Shown here: positions 33,992-44,800 of the stretch, piece by piece
How the letters are laid out: each line of letters starts with the position of its first letter
Position numbering within the stretch: the first letter of the stretch is position 1
Source: an uncultured Prevotella sp.
Lineage (GTDB): Bacteria; Bacteroidota; Bacteroidia; Bacteroidales; Bacteroidaceae
Direction: 5' to 3'
DNA length: 64,000 bases
NCBI RefSeq assembly: GCF_946404925.1
Contig: NZ_CAMJFM010000011.1
Location: 1 to 64,000, forward strand
Position numbers and translations under genes: made by a program
Notes under the pieces: model-generated
The model's input: only the letters and a program-made list of their open reading frames with translations
The model's database searches: none
What the model was told of the DNA's origin: nothing

Positions 33992-35242
33992 TTATCTCAT
34001 TGGGATTTCTACCCAGAAGCGCGAACCCTCGCCAAGGATAGAATCGACACCAATAGAACCACCAAGACTCTCGGCGTGGCTCTTGGCAACCGAAAGACCA
34101 AGACCGGTGCCGGGTATGTACTCGTCGACCTTGTAGAATCGCTCGAAGATGCGCTTCTGGTCGTCCTCAGAGATACCCTTACCAGTGTCGAGAACCCACA
34201 GCATGAGCTTGTCGCCATGTGGCAAATCGAAACCAACGGTGATGGAACCCTGAGCGGTGAACTTGACGGCATTCTGAACAAGGTTGGTAATAATCTCCTT
34301 GACCTTGGCGATATCGGTGGTAACCATGAGCTCGGTGATGGGGAACTGGCTGGCCAGAATGACCTGCGACGGATCGACCATACCGGCGAACGAGTCGACA
34401 ACCTGGCGGAGCACAGGGATAAGGTCGATTTGCTGCTTGACAAGACTCTTGGCCTCGGCCTCGACCTTCGACATGCTAACCAATCCGTCGATGATATTAA
34501 GCAGCTTATAGTTGTTCTTCTGAATTTCGGCAATGAGCTGGGCGCGGTCTTCCTCGCTCTCGACCACGGGCAGCAGATCGGCAAAGCCCACAATTGCATT
34601 GAGCGGGGTGCGGATTTCGTGACCCATATTGGCCAGGAAGGCGGTCTTAAGGCGATCGCTCTCTTCGGCCTTGTTACGGGCGGCAATAAGCGAGGCCTCC
34701 ATCTCCTTCTGAGCATCGATACGCACCGAGGTACCTACCACACGAGATGGATTGCCCTCTTCGTCGCGGGCAGAGATGGTTCCGAAGCTTTCCTCCCAAT
34801 ACGTCATACCCGACTTGCCGGCCAGCACACGATACGTCTCGTGATACCACAGCGTGTTGCCCTCGCAAATCTTATAGAGCGCGACGCGCACACGCTGGGC
34901 ATCGTTCTTATCAATCAGACCGAAAAGCTGCTCGAGCGGAACCTCGGGGATAGACACCAGATCGCCCTTGTCATCGCGGAAGTCGGCATCGACACTGATG
35001 GTACGATTCTTACAGTCGATGTGCCACGTGCAGAGATGCATAGCCTTGAGCACAAACTCGTACTCGATATTGTTCTGCTTCACCTTGTCGAGATCGGAAA
35101 GCTCGCGCTTGAGGCGGCTGCCCGCACGGCGCTGAACAAAAATAAGGATGATTAACAATATGAGCAGACCTATGCCGATGGCCCACAGCATAGGGACGAG
35201 ATACTTGTTCTCAGTCTGGGTATAGAGCAACAAACTATACAT
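33992..35242 (-). CDS. Membrane-bound PAS histidine kinase
   Basis: The 416-aa protein has one N-terminal membrane helix (AIGIGLLILLIILIFVQ), a PAS domain at about 60-180 (MHLCTWHIDCKNRTI, WEESFGTISARDEEG), a histidine box GHEIRTPLNAIVGF, an N-box NLVQNAVKFT and ATPase G-boxes (DTGKGI, GTGLGLSVA). It is a complete kinase with no receiver partner adjacent. Its promoter is back to back with that of the methyltransferase gene. Signals are unknown. Confidence 0.88.
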   Translation of the reverse strand: MYSLLLYTQTENKYLVPMLWAIGIGLLILLIILIFVQRRAGSRLKRELSDLDKVKQNNIEYEFVLKAMHLCTWHIDCKNRTISVDADFRDDKGDLVSIPEVPLEQLFGLIDKNDAQRVRVALYKICEGNTLWYHETYRVLAGKSGMTYWEESFGTISARDEEGNPSRVVGTSVRIDAQKEMEASLIAARNKAEESDRLKTAFLANMGHEIRTPLNAIVGFADLLPVVESEEDRAQLIAEIQKNNYKLLNIIDGLVSMSKVEAEAKSLVKQQIDLIPVLRQVVDSFAGMVDPSQVILASQFPITELMVTTDIAKVKEIITNLVQNAVKFTAQGSITVGFDLPHGDKLMLWVLDTGKGISEDDQKRIFERFYKVDEYIPGTGLGLSVAKSHAESLGGSIGVDSILGEGSRFWVEIPMR

Positions 35243-35262
35243 AGGTTCTTAATTTCAGAGGA

Positions 35263-35270
35263 CAAAAGTA
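35263..35270 (-). promoter_or_regulatory. -7 box of the PAS kinase gene
   Basis: TACTTTTG on the minus strand, 20 bp before the ATG. Confidence 0.5.
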
Positions 35271-35375
35271 AGAATTTTATTTGGAAAACACGCATTTTTC
35301 GCACTATTTTTAATAAAAACGAAGTTTTTTTGTTAGATTAACAGTAAAAAAGAGTGATTTTAGGCCGATTTGCAT

Positions 35376-35383
35376 TAACTTTG
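35376..35383 (+). promoter_or_regulatory. -7 box of the RlmL-like gene
   Basis: TAACTTTG, 21 bp before the ATG. Confidence 0.55.
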
Positions 35384-35404
35384 CACCCTGATAACATTAA
35401 CATA

Positions 35405-36904
35405 ATGGAAAAGTACGAATTAATTGCCAAAACGTTCATGGGACTGGAACCTGTGCTGGCAAAGGAGTTGACCCAATTGGGGGCAAGTGATGTGGAAATC
35501 GGTAGACGAATGGTATCGTTTACGGGTGATAAGGAAATGATGTATCGTGCCAACTTTCAGTTGCACACGGCTATCAGAATTCTGAAGCCAATACGCCATT
35601 TCAAAGCTAGAAGCGCTGATGATGTTTATGATGAAATCAAGAAGATTGACTGGACTGAGTATCTGGGCACCGACAAGACGTTTACTGTAGACTCGGTGGT
35701 GTTCAGCGAGGAGTTCCGCCACTCTAAGTTTGTATCTTACAAGGTGAAGGATGCGATTGTTGACCAATTCCGCGAGAAGATGGGCAAGCGCCCCAACATA
35801 TCGATTAGCAATCCCGACATCCGCCTGAACATGCACATAGCCGAGGACAAGTGCACGCTGAGTCTTGACTCGAGCGGCGAGAGTCTACACCGACGTGGCT
35901 ATCGCCAGGAGAGCGTAGAGGCACCGCTGAACGAAGTGCTGGCTGCCGGCATGATTCTGCTTTCAGGATGGCAGGCCGACACCGACTTTATCGACCCCAT
36001 GTGCGGTAGCGGCACACTGCTGATAGAGGCTGCACTGATAGCCAAGAACATGGCGCCCGGACTATTCCGCAAGGAGTTTGCATTCGAGAAGTGGCCCGAC
36101 TTTGACGCCGACCTCTTCGACGAAATCTACAACGACGAGAGCCTGGAGCGCGAGTTTAACCACAAGATCTATGGTTACGACATCGACATGAAGGCCGTGA
36201 ACACCGCACGTATGAACGTGAAGGCAGCCGGACTGAGCGACATCATCACCGTAGAGCAGCAGGACTTCAAGAACTTTACACAACCCGCCAACAAGAGCAT
36301 CATGATATCGAACCCACCTTACGGCGAGCGTATCTCTACACCCGACCTGCTGGGAACCTACAAGATGATAGGCGAGCGACTGAAGCACCAGTTTAAGGGC
36401 AACGACGCCTGGATACTGAGCTACCGCGAGGAGTGCTTCGACCAGATAGGCCTGAAGCCAAGCATCAAGATACCTCTTTATAATGGATCGCTGGAGTGCG
36501 AGTTCCGCAAGTATCAGATGTTTGACGGCAAGCTGAAGGACTTCCGCTCGGAGGGTGGCATCGTGAAGACCGAAGAGGAGAAGCGCCAGATGGCCGAGAA
36601 ACACCGCTTTAAGAAGGAGCGCGAGTTCAAAAAACGTCTGGAAGAGAAGGAGGAGAATGAAGAGGCCGACATACTGAGCTTTACCTTCCATCGCCACGAC
36701 CTGAGCAAGAACCGCGGTGGCCACGAGAGCTTTGACCGCAGCGGCAAGGAGCGCAGCGGGCGCAAGGAGTTTAACAAGGACCGCAAGGACTTTGGCGGCA
36801 AAGACCGTAAGGACCGCAAGGACTTTAAGCGCGGCGGCAAGAGAGAGTTCGGCAAGAAAGACTTCGGCGGAAAGAAAAAGAGATTTGACGATGATGAAGA
36901 TTAA
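35405..36904 (+). CDS. THUMP-domain rRNA (guanine-N2) methyltransferase, RlmL-like
   Basis: The 499-aa protein has a THUMP domain (about 40-160), then a methyltransferase domain with DPMCGSGTLLIEAALIA as SAM-binding motif and NPPYGERI (303-310) as catalytic motif. This is the RlmL/YcbY N-terminal type that methylates 23S rRNA at a guanine N2. About the last 60 residues are a lysine- and arginine-rich tail (RKDRKDFKRGGKREF), which may bind RNA and is not part of the enzymatic fold. I chose ATG at 35405 (MEKYELIAKTF). The end overlaps the DPP-IV start by 14 bp. Confidence 0.9.
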   Translation: MEKYELIAKTFMGLEPVLAKELTQLGASDVEIGRRMVSFTGDKEMMYRANFQLHTAIRILKPIRHFKARSADDVYDEIKKIDWTEYLGTDKTFTVDSVVFSEEFRHSKFVSYKVKDAIVDQFREKMGKRPNISISNPDIRLNMHIAEDKCTLSLDSSGESLHRRGYRQESVEAPLNEVLAAGMILLSGWQADTDFIDPMCGSGTLLIEAALIAKNMAPGLFRKEFAFEKWPDFDADLFDEIYNDESLEREFNHKIYGYDIDMKAVNTARMNVKAAGLSDIITVEQQDFKNFTQPANKSIMISNPPYGERISTPDLLGTYKMIGERLKHQFKGNDAWILSYREECFDQIGLKPSIKIPLYNGSLECEFRKYQMFDGKLKDFRSEGGIVKTEEEKRQMAEKHRFKKEREFKKRLEEKEENEEADILSFTFHRHDLSKNRGGHESFDRSGKERSGRKEFNKDRKDFGGKDRKDRKDFKRGGKREFGKKDFGGKKKRFDDDED

Positions 36905-39056
36905 ATATTTGCTCATAGCACTATTCGCTATTCACTGTTCATTATTCACTCCTATGAGCGCTCAGGATAAGAAACTGTTTACACTCGAAGACCTGAACTT
37001 TGGCGGAACCAACTACGCCAACCTGCGACCACAGGACATGTGGCTGACATGGTGGGGCGAGAAACTGATAGAAACCGGTGTGGACGAGTGCAAGGTGATA
37101 GACACCAAGACGGGCAAGAAACAAGTGCTGTTTACACTCGACGACATCAACAAGATGGCCGGTAGCGACGACGACAAGTACGTGCGCCACCTGATGAACG
37201 CCACATTCCCCTACCCCGACAAAACCATCGTGGCTGTGGGCAATCGCAAGGCGTTCATACTGGTTGACTTCGAAAAGAAGCAGATAGTATGGCAGGACAG
37301 CATATCAGGCCAGACGGCTAACGACTGGAACCCCACATCGCGCGCCACAGCGTGGGTGGAGAAAGACCAGCTCTACGTGGCCGATGCCAACGGCGTGAAG
37401 CACCAGCTGAGCACCGACGGCAGCCGCGAAATAGTGTACGGACAGAGCGTGCATCGCAATGAGTTCGGTATCAGAAAAGGTACATTCTGGAGCCCTAAAG
37501 GCAACAGACTGGCCTTTTATCGTATGGACCAGAGCATGGTGACCGACTATCCACAGGTGAACATTTTCACCCGCTCGGCCGACTACGAGCCCGACAAATA
37601 TCCCATGGCCGGCATGACCAGCCACAAGGTAACGGTGGGCGTGTATGACGTGAAGACCAACAAGACCATCTATCTGCAAGCCGGCGACCCAACCGACCGC
37701 TATTTTACCAACATAGCATGGAGTCCCGACGAGAAGACCATCTACATGTTTGAGTTGAACCGCAAGCAGAACGACTGCCGACTGGTATCGTACGACGCCA
37801 CAACGGGCGCTAAGATAGCCGAGCTGTATCGCGAGACATCAGACAAATACGTGGAGCCACAGAACCCCATTCAGTTCCTGCCTTGGGACTCTGAGAAGTT
37901 TGTGATGCAGAGTCAGAAGGACGGCTACAACCACCTGTACCTGATGGACAAGAGCGGCAAACAACTGAAGCAGATAACCAGCGGCAAATGGGTGGTGATG
38001 GACTTAGTAGGCTTTAACACCAAGAAGAAGAGCATACTCTACACCAGCAACGAGATTTACCCCACAAACTGCAATCTGTGGACCGTTGAGGTGAACAGCG
38101 GCAAGCGCAATCTGCTGGGCCAAGGCATCGGCGTGGTACAGAGCGCACAGCCATCGGCCACAGGACAGCAGGTGGCTCTGAAGTTCTCGTCGTACAACCG
38201 TCCACGCGTGATCGACCTGATTAACGCCAACACCTGGAAGGTAACCAATCTGCTGGAGGCCGCCGACCCCTGGAAGGACTACCAGCAGCCCATCTACACC
38301 AGCGGCTACATAACAGCTGCCGACGGCAAGACCGACCTGTACTACCGCATGGTGAAGCCACACGACTTTGACCCCAACAAGAAATATCCCACGGTGATAT
38401 ATGTATATGGTGGTCCGCACGCGCACAACGTAGATGCATCGTGGCACTACATGAGCCGCCCCTGGGAGACCTATATGGCACAGAAGGGCTACATCGTGTT
38501 CATTATGGACAATCGCGGATCAGAGAATCGCGGTCGCGACTTTGAGCAGGCCACATTCCACCAGCTGGGACAGGTAGAGATGCAGGACCAAATGAAGGGT
38601 GTGGAGTTCCTGAAGAAGCAGCCATACGTAGACATGAACCGTCTGGGCGTGCACGGATGGAGCTTCGGCGGATTTATGACCATATCGCTGATGCTGAACT
38701 ATCCTGATGTGTTCAAGGTAGCCGTGGCTGGCGGACCCGTGATAGACTGGAAGTGGTACGAGGTGATGTATGGCGAGCGCTATATGGGCACCCCACAAGA
38801 TAACCCCGAGGGCTACGCCAAGGCCAGCCTCATCAGCAAGGCCAAGAACCTGAAGGGCAAGCTGCAGATCATCACCGGCTATAACGACAACACGGTGGTG
38901 CCACAGCACTGTCTGTCGTTCCTCGATGCGTGCGTGAAGGCCGGTACACAGCCCGACTTCTTTGCCTACCCGGGCGAGGAGCACAACATGCGAGGCCACG
39001 CCAGCGTGCATCTGCACGAACGTATCACACAATATTTCGAAGATTATTTAAAATAA
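36891..39056 (+). CDS. Exported dipeptidyl peptidase IV (S9 family)
   Basis: The 721-aa protein has a signal peptide, a beta-propeller (about 60-480) and a C-terminal alpha/beta hydrolase. The nucleophile S591 is in HGWSFGGFM, with the Asp in [10 protein letters not shown] and the His in [10 protein letters not shown]. It releases X-Pro dipeptides from peptides in the periplasm. The start may be 36891 or 36894 (two adjacent ATG). The signal peptide is unusual: its core [11 protein letters not shown] is written by a 7-bp repeat. It overlaps the previous gene. Confidence 0.93.
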   Translation: MMKIKYLLIALFAIHCSLFTPMSAQDKKLFTLEDLNFGGTNYANLRPQDMWLTWWGEKLIETGVDECKVIDTKTGKKQVLFTLDDINKMAGSDDDKYVRHLMNATFPYPDKTIVAVGNRKAFILVDFEKKQIVWQDSISGQTANDWNPTSRATAWVEKDQLYVADANGVKHQLSTDGSREIVYGQSVHRNEFGIRKGTFWSPKGNRLAFYRMDQSMVTDYPQVNIFTRSADYEPDKYPMAGMTSHKVTVGVYDVKTNKTIYLQAGDPTDRYFTNIAWSPDEKTIYMFELNRKQNDCRLVSYDATTGAKIAELYRETSDKYVEPQNPIQFLPWDSEKFVMQSQKDGYNHLYLMDKSGKQLKQITSGKWVVMDLVGFNTKKKSILYTSNEIYPTNCNLWTVEVNSGKRNLLGQGIGVVQSAQPSATGQQVALKFSSYNRPRVIDLINANTWKVTNLLEAADPWKDYQQPIYTSGYITAADGKTDLYYRMVKPHDFDPNKKYPTVIYVYGGPHAHNVDASWHYMSRPWETYMAQKGYIVFIMDNRGSENRGRDFEQATFHQLGQVEMQDQMKGVEFLKKQPYVDMNRLGVHGWSFGGFMTISLMLNYPDVFKVAVAGGPVIDWKWYEVMYGERYMGTPQDNPEGYAKASLISKAKNLKGKLQIITGYNDNTVVPQHCLSFLDACVKAGTQPDFFAYPGEEHNMRGHASVHLHERITQYFEDYLK
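36921..36948. repeat. 7-bp array coding part of the DPP-IV signal peptide
   Basis: CTATTCG, CTATTCA, CTGTTCA and TTATTCA are four successive units within the first 60 bases of the gene. Confidence 0.8.
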
Positions 39057-39061
39057 CTATA

Positions 39062-40348
39062 ATGAAACTTTTACTGTTAGGAAGCGGCGGACGTGAGCAC
39101 GCCTTAGCTTGGAAAATTGCTCAGAGTGATAAATGCGAGAAACTCTACATCGCACCAGGTAACGCAGGTACCGGCAATTGTGGCGAGAATGTAGCCATGA
39201 AGGCCGACGACTTTGAAGCCATCAAGAACTTTGTGGCCGAGAAGGGCATCAACATGGTAGTGGTTGGTCCTGAGGACCCACTGGTAAAGGGTATCTACGA
39301 CGAGTTGAAGACCGACGAGCGCACAAAGAACGTGCCCGTTATCGGTCCATCAAAGGCTGGAGCAGTGCTCGAGGGCTCGAAGGATTTCGCCAAGAGCTTT
39401 ATGATTCGCCATAACATCCCCACAGCCCGCTATCAGACCTTCGACGGCGAGCATCTGGAGGAAGGACTGAAGTTCCTGGAGACACTCGAGGCCCCATACG
39501 TGCTGAAGGCCGACGGACTCTGTGCTGGTAAGGGCGTACTGATTCTGCCCACACTCGACGAGGCCAAGAAAGAGCTCAAGGAGATGCTGGGCGGTATGTT
39601 CGGCAATGCCTCATCGCAGGTAGTGATCGAGGAGTTTATGGCCGGTATCGAGTGTTCGGTATTCGTGCTAACCGACGGCAAGAACTACAAGATTCTGCCC
39701 GAGGCTAAGGACTACAAGCGTATTGGCGAGCACGACACGGGCCTGAACACCGGCGGTATGGGTAGCGTAACACCAGTGCCATTTGCCACCAAAGAGTGGA
39801 TGCAGAAGGTGGAAGACCGCATCATTCGCCCAACAGTAGAAGGACTGGCCGCTGATGGCATCGACTACAAGGGCTTTATCTTCTTCGGACTCATCAACCG
39901 CACCAACACACCTACCGGTCAGCCCGAGCCATACGTGATTGAGTACAACTGCCGTATGGGCGACCCAGAGACCGAGAGCGTAATGCTGCGACTGAAGAGC
40001 GACATAGTTGACCTGTTTGAGGGTGTGGCCAATGGCGACCTGGACAAGCGCGCCATCGAGTTCGACGAGCGTGCTGCCGTTTGCGTAATGCTGGTATCGG
40101 GCGGCTATCCACAGGAGTACAAGAAGGGCTACCCCATCAAGGGCATCGAGAACGTTGAGGGATCAATCGTATTCCACAGCGGTACTGCCCTGAAGGATGG
40201 CGAGGTTGTTACTGCCGGCGGACGCGTCATCGCTGTATCATCTTACGGCAAGGACAAGGCCGAAGCCCTGCAGAAATCGTTTGAAGAGGCACAGAAGATA
40301 CAGTTTACCGACAAATACTTCCGTCGCGACATAGGTGCCGACCTGTAA
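39062..40348 (+). CDS. purD: Phosphoribosylamine-glycine ligase
   Basis: PurD performs the ATP-dependent second step of purine synthesis. The 428-aa product begins [20 protein letters not shown] and has ATP-grasp features ([32 protein letters not shown]). The length equals the family norm. It starts 5 bp after the DPP-IV stop and is followed by two membrane-protein genes, probably one transcript. Confidence 0.97.
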   Translation: MKLLLLGSGGREHALAWKIAQSDKCEKLYIAPGNAGTGNCGENVAMKADDFEAIKNFVAEKGINMVVVGPEDPLVKGIYDELKTDERTKNVPVIGPSKAGAVLEGSKDFAKSFMIRHNIPTARYQTFDGEHLEEGLKFLETLEAPYVLKADGLCAGKGVLILPTLDEAKKELKEMLGGMFGNASSQVVIEEFMAGIECSVFVLTDGKNYKILPEAKDYKRIGEHDTGLNTGGMGSVTPVPFATKEWMQKVEDRIIRPTVEGLAADGIDYKGFIFFGLINRTNTPTGQPEPYVIEYNCRMGDPETESVMLRLKSDIVDLFEGVANGDLDKRAIEFDERAAVCVMLVSGGYPQEYKKGYPIKGIENVEGSIVFHSGTALKDGEVVTAGGRVIAVSSYGKDKAEALQKSFEEAQKIQFTDKYFRRDIGADL

Positions 40349-40354
40349 AGCAGT

Positions 40355-41290
40355 ATGAGCAAGAAGCATACACAGAACATCATAGCCGAAAGCCGTAAAA
40401 CGTTGCCGATAACCATCGTGTATGGTGTCGGCATCTGGCTGTTGGCCGGATTGGTTAATAATGGCTGGTGGGTGCAGTTCGTGTGTTTCTGGGCATCGGT
40501 GTATGCCATGATTCACCTGAACAACATCAACCTGATGATACGTATCTACAGCCGTTCTGTGTCGGCCGCCTACATTCTGCTGTCGTGTATAGCCGTGTGG
40601 CTGTTCCCATCGGTCAACGGGGCCGTGATGCAATTAGGAACCACACTGATACTGCTATTGCTGTTTGCAAGCTATCAGGACTCCGAAGCCCGGGGCAAGA
40701 CATTCTACATGTTCCTGATTCTGAGCGTGATGAGCATGCTTGAGCCCCACTATCTGCTGTTTATGCCATTGATATGGCTACTGATGGCCATCACGGTCTA
40801 CTCGATGAGCATACGCACATTCCTGGCATCCATCATCGGCCTGATAACGCCCTACTGGCTCTATGCGGGTTGGTTGCTGTTCATGCATCCTAAGAATCCA
40901 GAAATGGTGCTGAGCCTTACCGACAGATTCAGCGAGATACAATGGGCCATCGACTACGGCGCCCTGACCCGCGCGCAAATCATCTACTTTGCACTATTGG
41001 TAATGTTGTTCCTGATTGGCGCCTTCCACTTCTGGATGACCAGCTATATGGACAAGATACGTGTGCGCCAGATTTACACCAGTCTGATCATGCTGACGCT
41101 ATATACCATATTATTATTAGCCGTACAACCACAGATGTACAACGTGCTGATATTTGTGATGACGATAGCGGTGAGCCCGATTATAGCCCACTTCGTATCG
41201 CTGACCCACACGCGGATGTCGAACATATTCTTCATGGTGCTGATGGCGGCCATACTGATACTAACGGGAGTGAACCTATGGATTTCATAA
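40355..41290 (+). CDS. Multi-pass membrane protein, DUF6427-like
   Basis: The 311-aa product has about eight hydrophobic segments with short loops and no visible catalytic motif. The pattern matches uncharacterised Bacteroidota membrane proteins sitting next to purD. It starts 6 bp after purD and overlaps the next gene by 13 bp. Function is unknown. Confidence 0.65.
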   Translation: MSKKHTQNIIAESRKTLPITIVYGVGIWLLAGLVNNGWWVQFVCFWASVYAMIHLNNINLMIRIYSRSVSAAYILLSCIAVWLFPSVNGAVMQLGTTLILLLLFASYQDSEARGKTFYMFLILSVMSMLEPHYLLFMPLIWLLMAITVYSMSIRTFLASIIGLITPYWLYAGWLLFMHPKNPEMVLSLTDRFSEIQWAIDYGALTRAQIIYFALLVMLFLIGAFHFWMTSYMDKIRVRQIYTSLIMLTLYTILLLAVQPQMYNVLIFVMTIAVSPIIAHFVSLTHTRMSNIFFMVLMAAILILTGVNLWIS

Positions 41291-41730
41291 TACACTTCCT
41301 ATCGCAGTACGGCTATTGGGGCATGCTGTTGGCGGCATTCCTGGCGGGTAGCTTCTTCCCTTTCTCTAGCGAGGCGGTGATGGTGGCACTGATGGCTACC
41401 GGGCTCGACCCTTGGGTGCTGATGATATACGGCACCATAGGCAACGTGATGGGAAGCGTGTTTAACTACTGCGTGGGCCGAATGGGTAAGCTGGAGTGGA
41501 TTGAGAAATATCTGCATGTAAAGAAAGAGGATCTGGACAAAGCCCACAAGTTTTTGGCCGGGCGAGGTGCGTGGATGGGATTCTTTGCCTTTCTGCCCGT
41601 TCTGGGTAGCGCCATCACCATCGCTTTAGGACTGATGCGATCGAACATCATCATCACATTCATCGCCATCACACTGGGTAAGTTATTCCGTTATGTGATA
41701 TTAATCTACGGTGCAGGACTGTTTATGTAA
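41278..41730 (+). CDS. DedA/YqaA-family membrane protein
   Basis: The 150-aa protein (MDFIIHFLSQYGYWGMLLAA) carries the family string SFFPFSSEAVMVALMA and GKLFRYVILIYGAG. DedA/SNARE-associated proteins help move lipid carriers across the inner membrane and support envelope integrity. The ATG at 41278 is inside the previous gene, giving a 13-bp overlap. A 7-bp ATTATCA array follows the stop. Confidence 0.85.
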   Translation: MDFIIHFLSQYGYWGMLLAAFLAGSFFPFSSEAVMVALMATGLDPWVLMIYGTIGNVMGSVFNYCVGRMGKLEWIEKYLHVKKEDLDKAHKFLAGRGAWMGFFAFLPVLGSAITIALGLMRSNIIITFIAITLGKLFRYVILIYGAGLFM

Positions 41731-41734
41731 GTTA

Positions 41735-41768
41735 ATTATCAATTATCAATTGTCAATTATCAATTATA
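41735..41768. repeat. 7-bp array ATTATCA
   Basis: ATTATCA, ATTATCA, ATTGTCA, ATTATCA and ATTATA lie between the DedA stop and the DUF2723 promoter; the array covers the expected -33 position. Confidence 0.9.
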
Positions 41769-41773
41769 TTTCG

Positions 41774-41781
41774 TAACTTTG
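41774..41781 (+). promoter_or_regulatory. -7 box of the DUF2723 gene
   Basis: TAACTTTG, with TTG 21 bp upstream in the ATTATCA array as the only -33 candidate. The leader to the ATG is about 40 bp. Confidence 0.55.
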
Positions 41782-41824
41782 CACCACTATTTAGATTTTT
41801 AACGTTAAAGTATAAAGTATTGTA

Positions 41825-44800
41825 ATGAAACAATTCAGGTTAGTAGACAACGCCTTGGGCTGGTTAGCATTCTTTATTGCAGCCTTTGTCTATTGTTCTA
41901 CCATCGAGCCGACAGCCAGTTTTTGGGACTGTCCGGAATTTATCACCACTGGTTACAAACTGGAGATAGGTCACCCACCGGGTGCACCATTCTTCATGCT
42001 TACAGCCAACTTGTTCTCGCAGTTTACCAGCGACCCAACCCAGGTGGCACGAATGGTTAACACCATGAGTGCGCTGCTTTCGGCCACTTGTATTCTGTTC
42101 CTGTTCTGGACCATCACGCATCTCACCCGCCGATTGCTCATCAGCAACTGGGACGAGATGACGCTGCCCAAGATGATTGCCATCGAGGCATCAGGACTGG
42201 TGGGCGCGCTGATTTACACATTCAGTGATACATTCTGGTTCTCGGCTGTTGAGGGCGAGGTTTATGCCTACTCATCGGCATTTACTGCTGTGGTATTCTG
42301 GCTGATACTGAAGTGGGAAGACCAGGCCGACCAGCCTCATAGCGACCGCTGGCTGGTGCTGATTATGTATATGACGGGACTTTCAATCGGTGTTCACCTG
42401 CTGAACCTGCTTTGTGTGCCCGCCATCGTGCTGGTTTACTACTATCGCCGTTTCCCCGATGCCAACCTCAAGGGTTCGCTCATCGCACTGGGTGTGTCGG
42501 TAGTTATTCTGGGCGCAGTACTTTATGGTGTAGTACCAGGTATCGTCACCGTGGGCGGATGGTTCGAGCTGTTCTTTGTGAACACACTCGGCATGCCATT
42601 CAACACAGGTGAGATTATCTATATCTTCCTGCTGGTGGCTTGTGTTATTTGGGCCGTTTACGAGACTCAGACACAGAAGCATTCGCTGAAGATACAGAAT
42701 GTGGCCTTCCTGATATCAGTAGGTATGCTGGGTATCCCCTTCTACGGATGGGGTTGGAGCGCATTCTTCATCGGCGTGGTTGTGCTGGCAGCACTCTGGT
42801 TCCTGCTGAAGTACACTGTAAACAAGCAGCCACTGATTACCGCACGCATCAAAAACACCATGCTGCTCTGCATGCTGATGCTGATGATTGGCTACTCGAG
42901 CTACGCACTGATCGTGATCCGTTCGTCGGCTAACCCACCTATGGACCAGAACTCGCCCGAGGATATCTTTACGCTGGGCGACTATCTCGGTCGCGAGCAG
43001 TACGGCCAGCGCCCATTGTTCTATGGTCCTGCATACACATCGCAGGTAGCACTGGAGCAGGATGGCAACTACTGCAAGCCCGTCATGTCGAAAGGCAAGC
43101 CCGTATACCAGCGCAAGGAGAAGGCAAGCGCCGACGAGAAGGACTCGTACTTTGTAGTACGCACCAAGGATGAATATAAGTATGCACAGAATATGCTGTT
43201 CCCACGTATGTATGATGCCGGCCACGCCGCAGCTTACGAGTCGTGGATGGGCGGTGTTGACGGTTCGCAGGTGCCTTACGACCGCTGCGGAGAGCAGATG
43301 ACGGTGAAGGTGCCAAGTCAGCTGGAGAACATTCGCTTCTTCCTGAGCTATCAGTGCAACTTTATGTATTGGCGCTACTTTATGTGGAACTTTGCCGGAC
43401 GCCAGAATGATATCCAGGGCAACGGCGAGCTGGAGCACGGCAACTGGCTCACAGGATTCTCGTTCATCGACAACGCACGTCTGGGCGACCAGAGCATGCT
43501 GCCTCAGGAGCTGAAGAAGAACAAGGGTCACAACGTGTTCTATTGCATGCCTTTGATACTCGGATTGCTGGGACTCTTCTGGCAAGCTTGGTACACACGC
43601 AAGCGCAAGGTTGGCGAGAAGACCATCGACGATCCTATCGGCATCCGTCAGTTCTGGGTAGTATTCTTCCTGTTCTTCATGACTGGATTGGCCATTGTGT
43701 TCTATCTGAACCAGACACCAATGCAGCCACGTGAGCGCGACTATGCATACGCCGGTTCGTTCTATGCCTTCGCCATCTGGTGCGGTATGGGCGTTGCAGC
43801 AATCATCGACTGGTTGAACCGCAAGATGAAGAAGGAGAACATGGTTGTAGCCATCGTCATCGGATTGGCTTGCTTGATAGTTCCTATCCAGATGGCATCG
43901 CAGACTTGGGACGACCACGACCGTTCGGGCCGCTACTGCTGCCGCGACTTCGGTCAGAACTACCTGATGACGCTACAGGAAGAGGGTAATCCTATCATCT
44001 TTACCAATGGTGATAACGACACCTTCCCACTCTGGTACAATCAGGATACCGAGGGATTCCGTACCGATGCTCGCGTATGTAACCTCTCATATCTGCAGAC
44101 CGACTGGTATATCGATCAGATGCGCCGTCCGGCTTACGACTCTCCATCAGTGCCCATCAGCTGGAGCCGACTGGAGTATTGCGCCGGCACCAACGAGTAT
44201 GTGCAGGTTGATCCTTCATTGAAGAGTCAGGTTGAGGAGTTGTATCGCCAGAATCCAGAGGAGGCTAAGAAGCAGTTCGGCGAGAAGCCATTCGAGCTGA
44301 AGAACATCCTGAAGAACTGGGTACGTTCAACCAATAAGGATCTGCACGTGATTCCTACCGACACCGTTTATGTAACCATCGATAAGGAAGCTGTGAAGAA
44401 GAGCGGCATGATGATGGCCAGCGATTCTATCCCCGACCAGATGGTAATCTCGCTGAAGGGCAAGAACGCGCTGTATAAGGGCGACCTGATGATGCTCGAG
44501 ATGATAGCCCAGTGCAACTGGACCCGACCCATCTACGTAGCAACAACCGTAGGTGCCGAGAACTATATGAACCTGGGCGACAACTTTGTGCAGGAGGGAT
44601 TGGCTAACCGCATCACCCCATTCACCACCAACGCTCCCGGTGCAAAGAACTTCGACACCGAGAAGACGTATAACAACGTGATGAACAAGTTCAAGTTCGG
44701 TGGTGTTGACAAGCCTGGCATCTATCTCGATGAGACCGTGATGCGCATGTGTTACACACATCGCCGACTGATGTCGCTGCTGGCCATGCATCTTGTTAAC

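Noticed and set aside
34076-35155. 359-codon plus-strand frame opposite the PAS kinase
   Set aside because: The kinase has all motifs on the minus strand; the plus frame has none.
42716-43918. 400-codon minus-strand frame opposite the DUF2723 gene
   Set aside because: Composition (many His, Val, Cys) and lack of motifs show it is a shadow of the membrane-protein gene.
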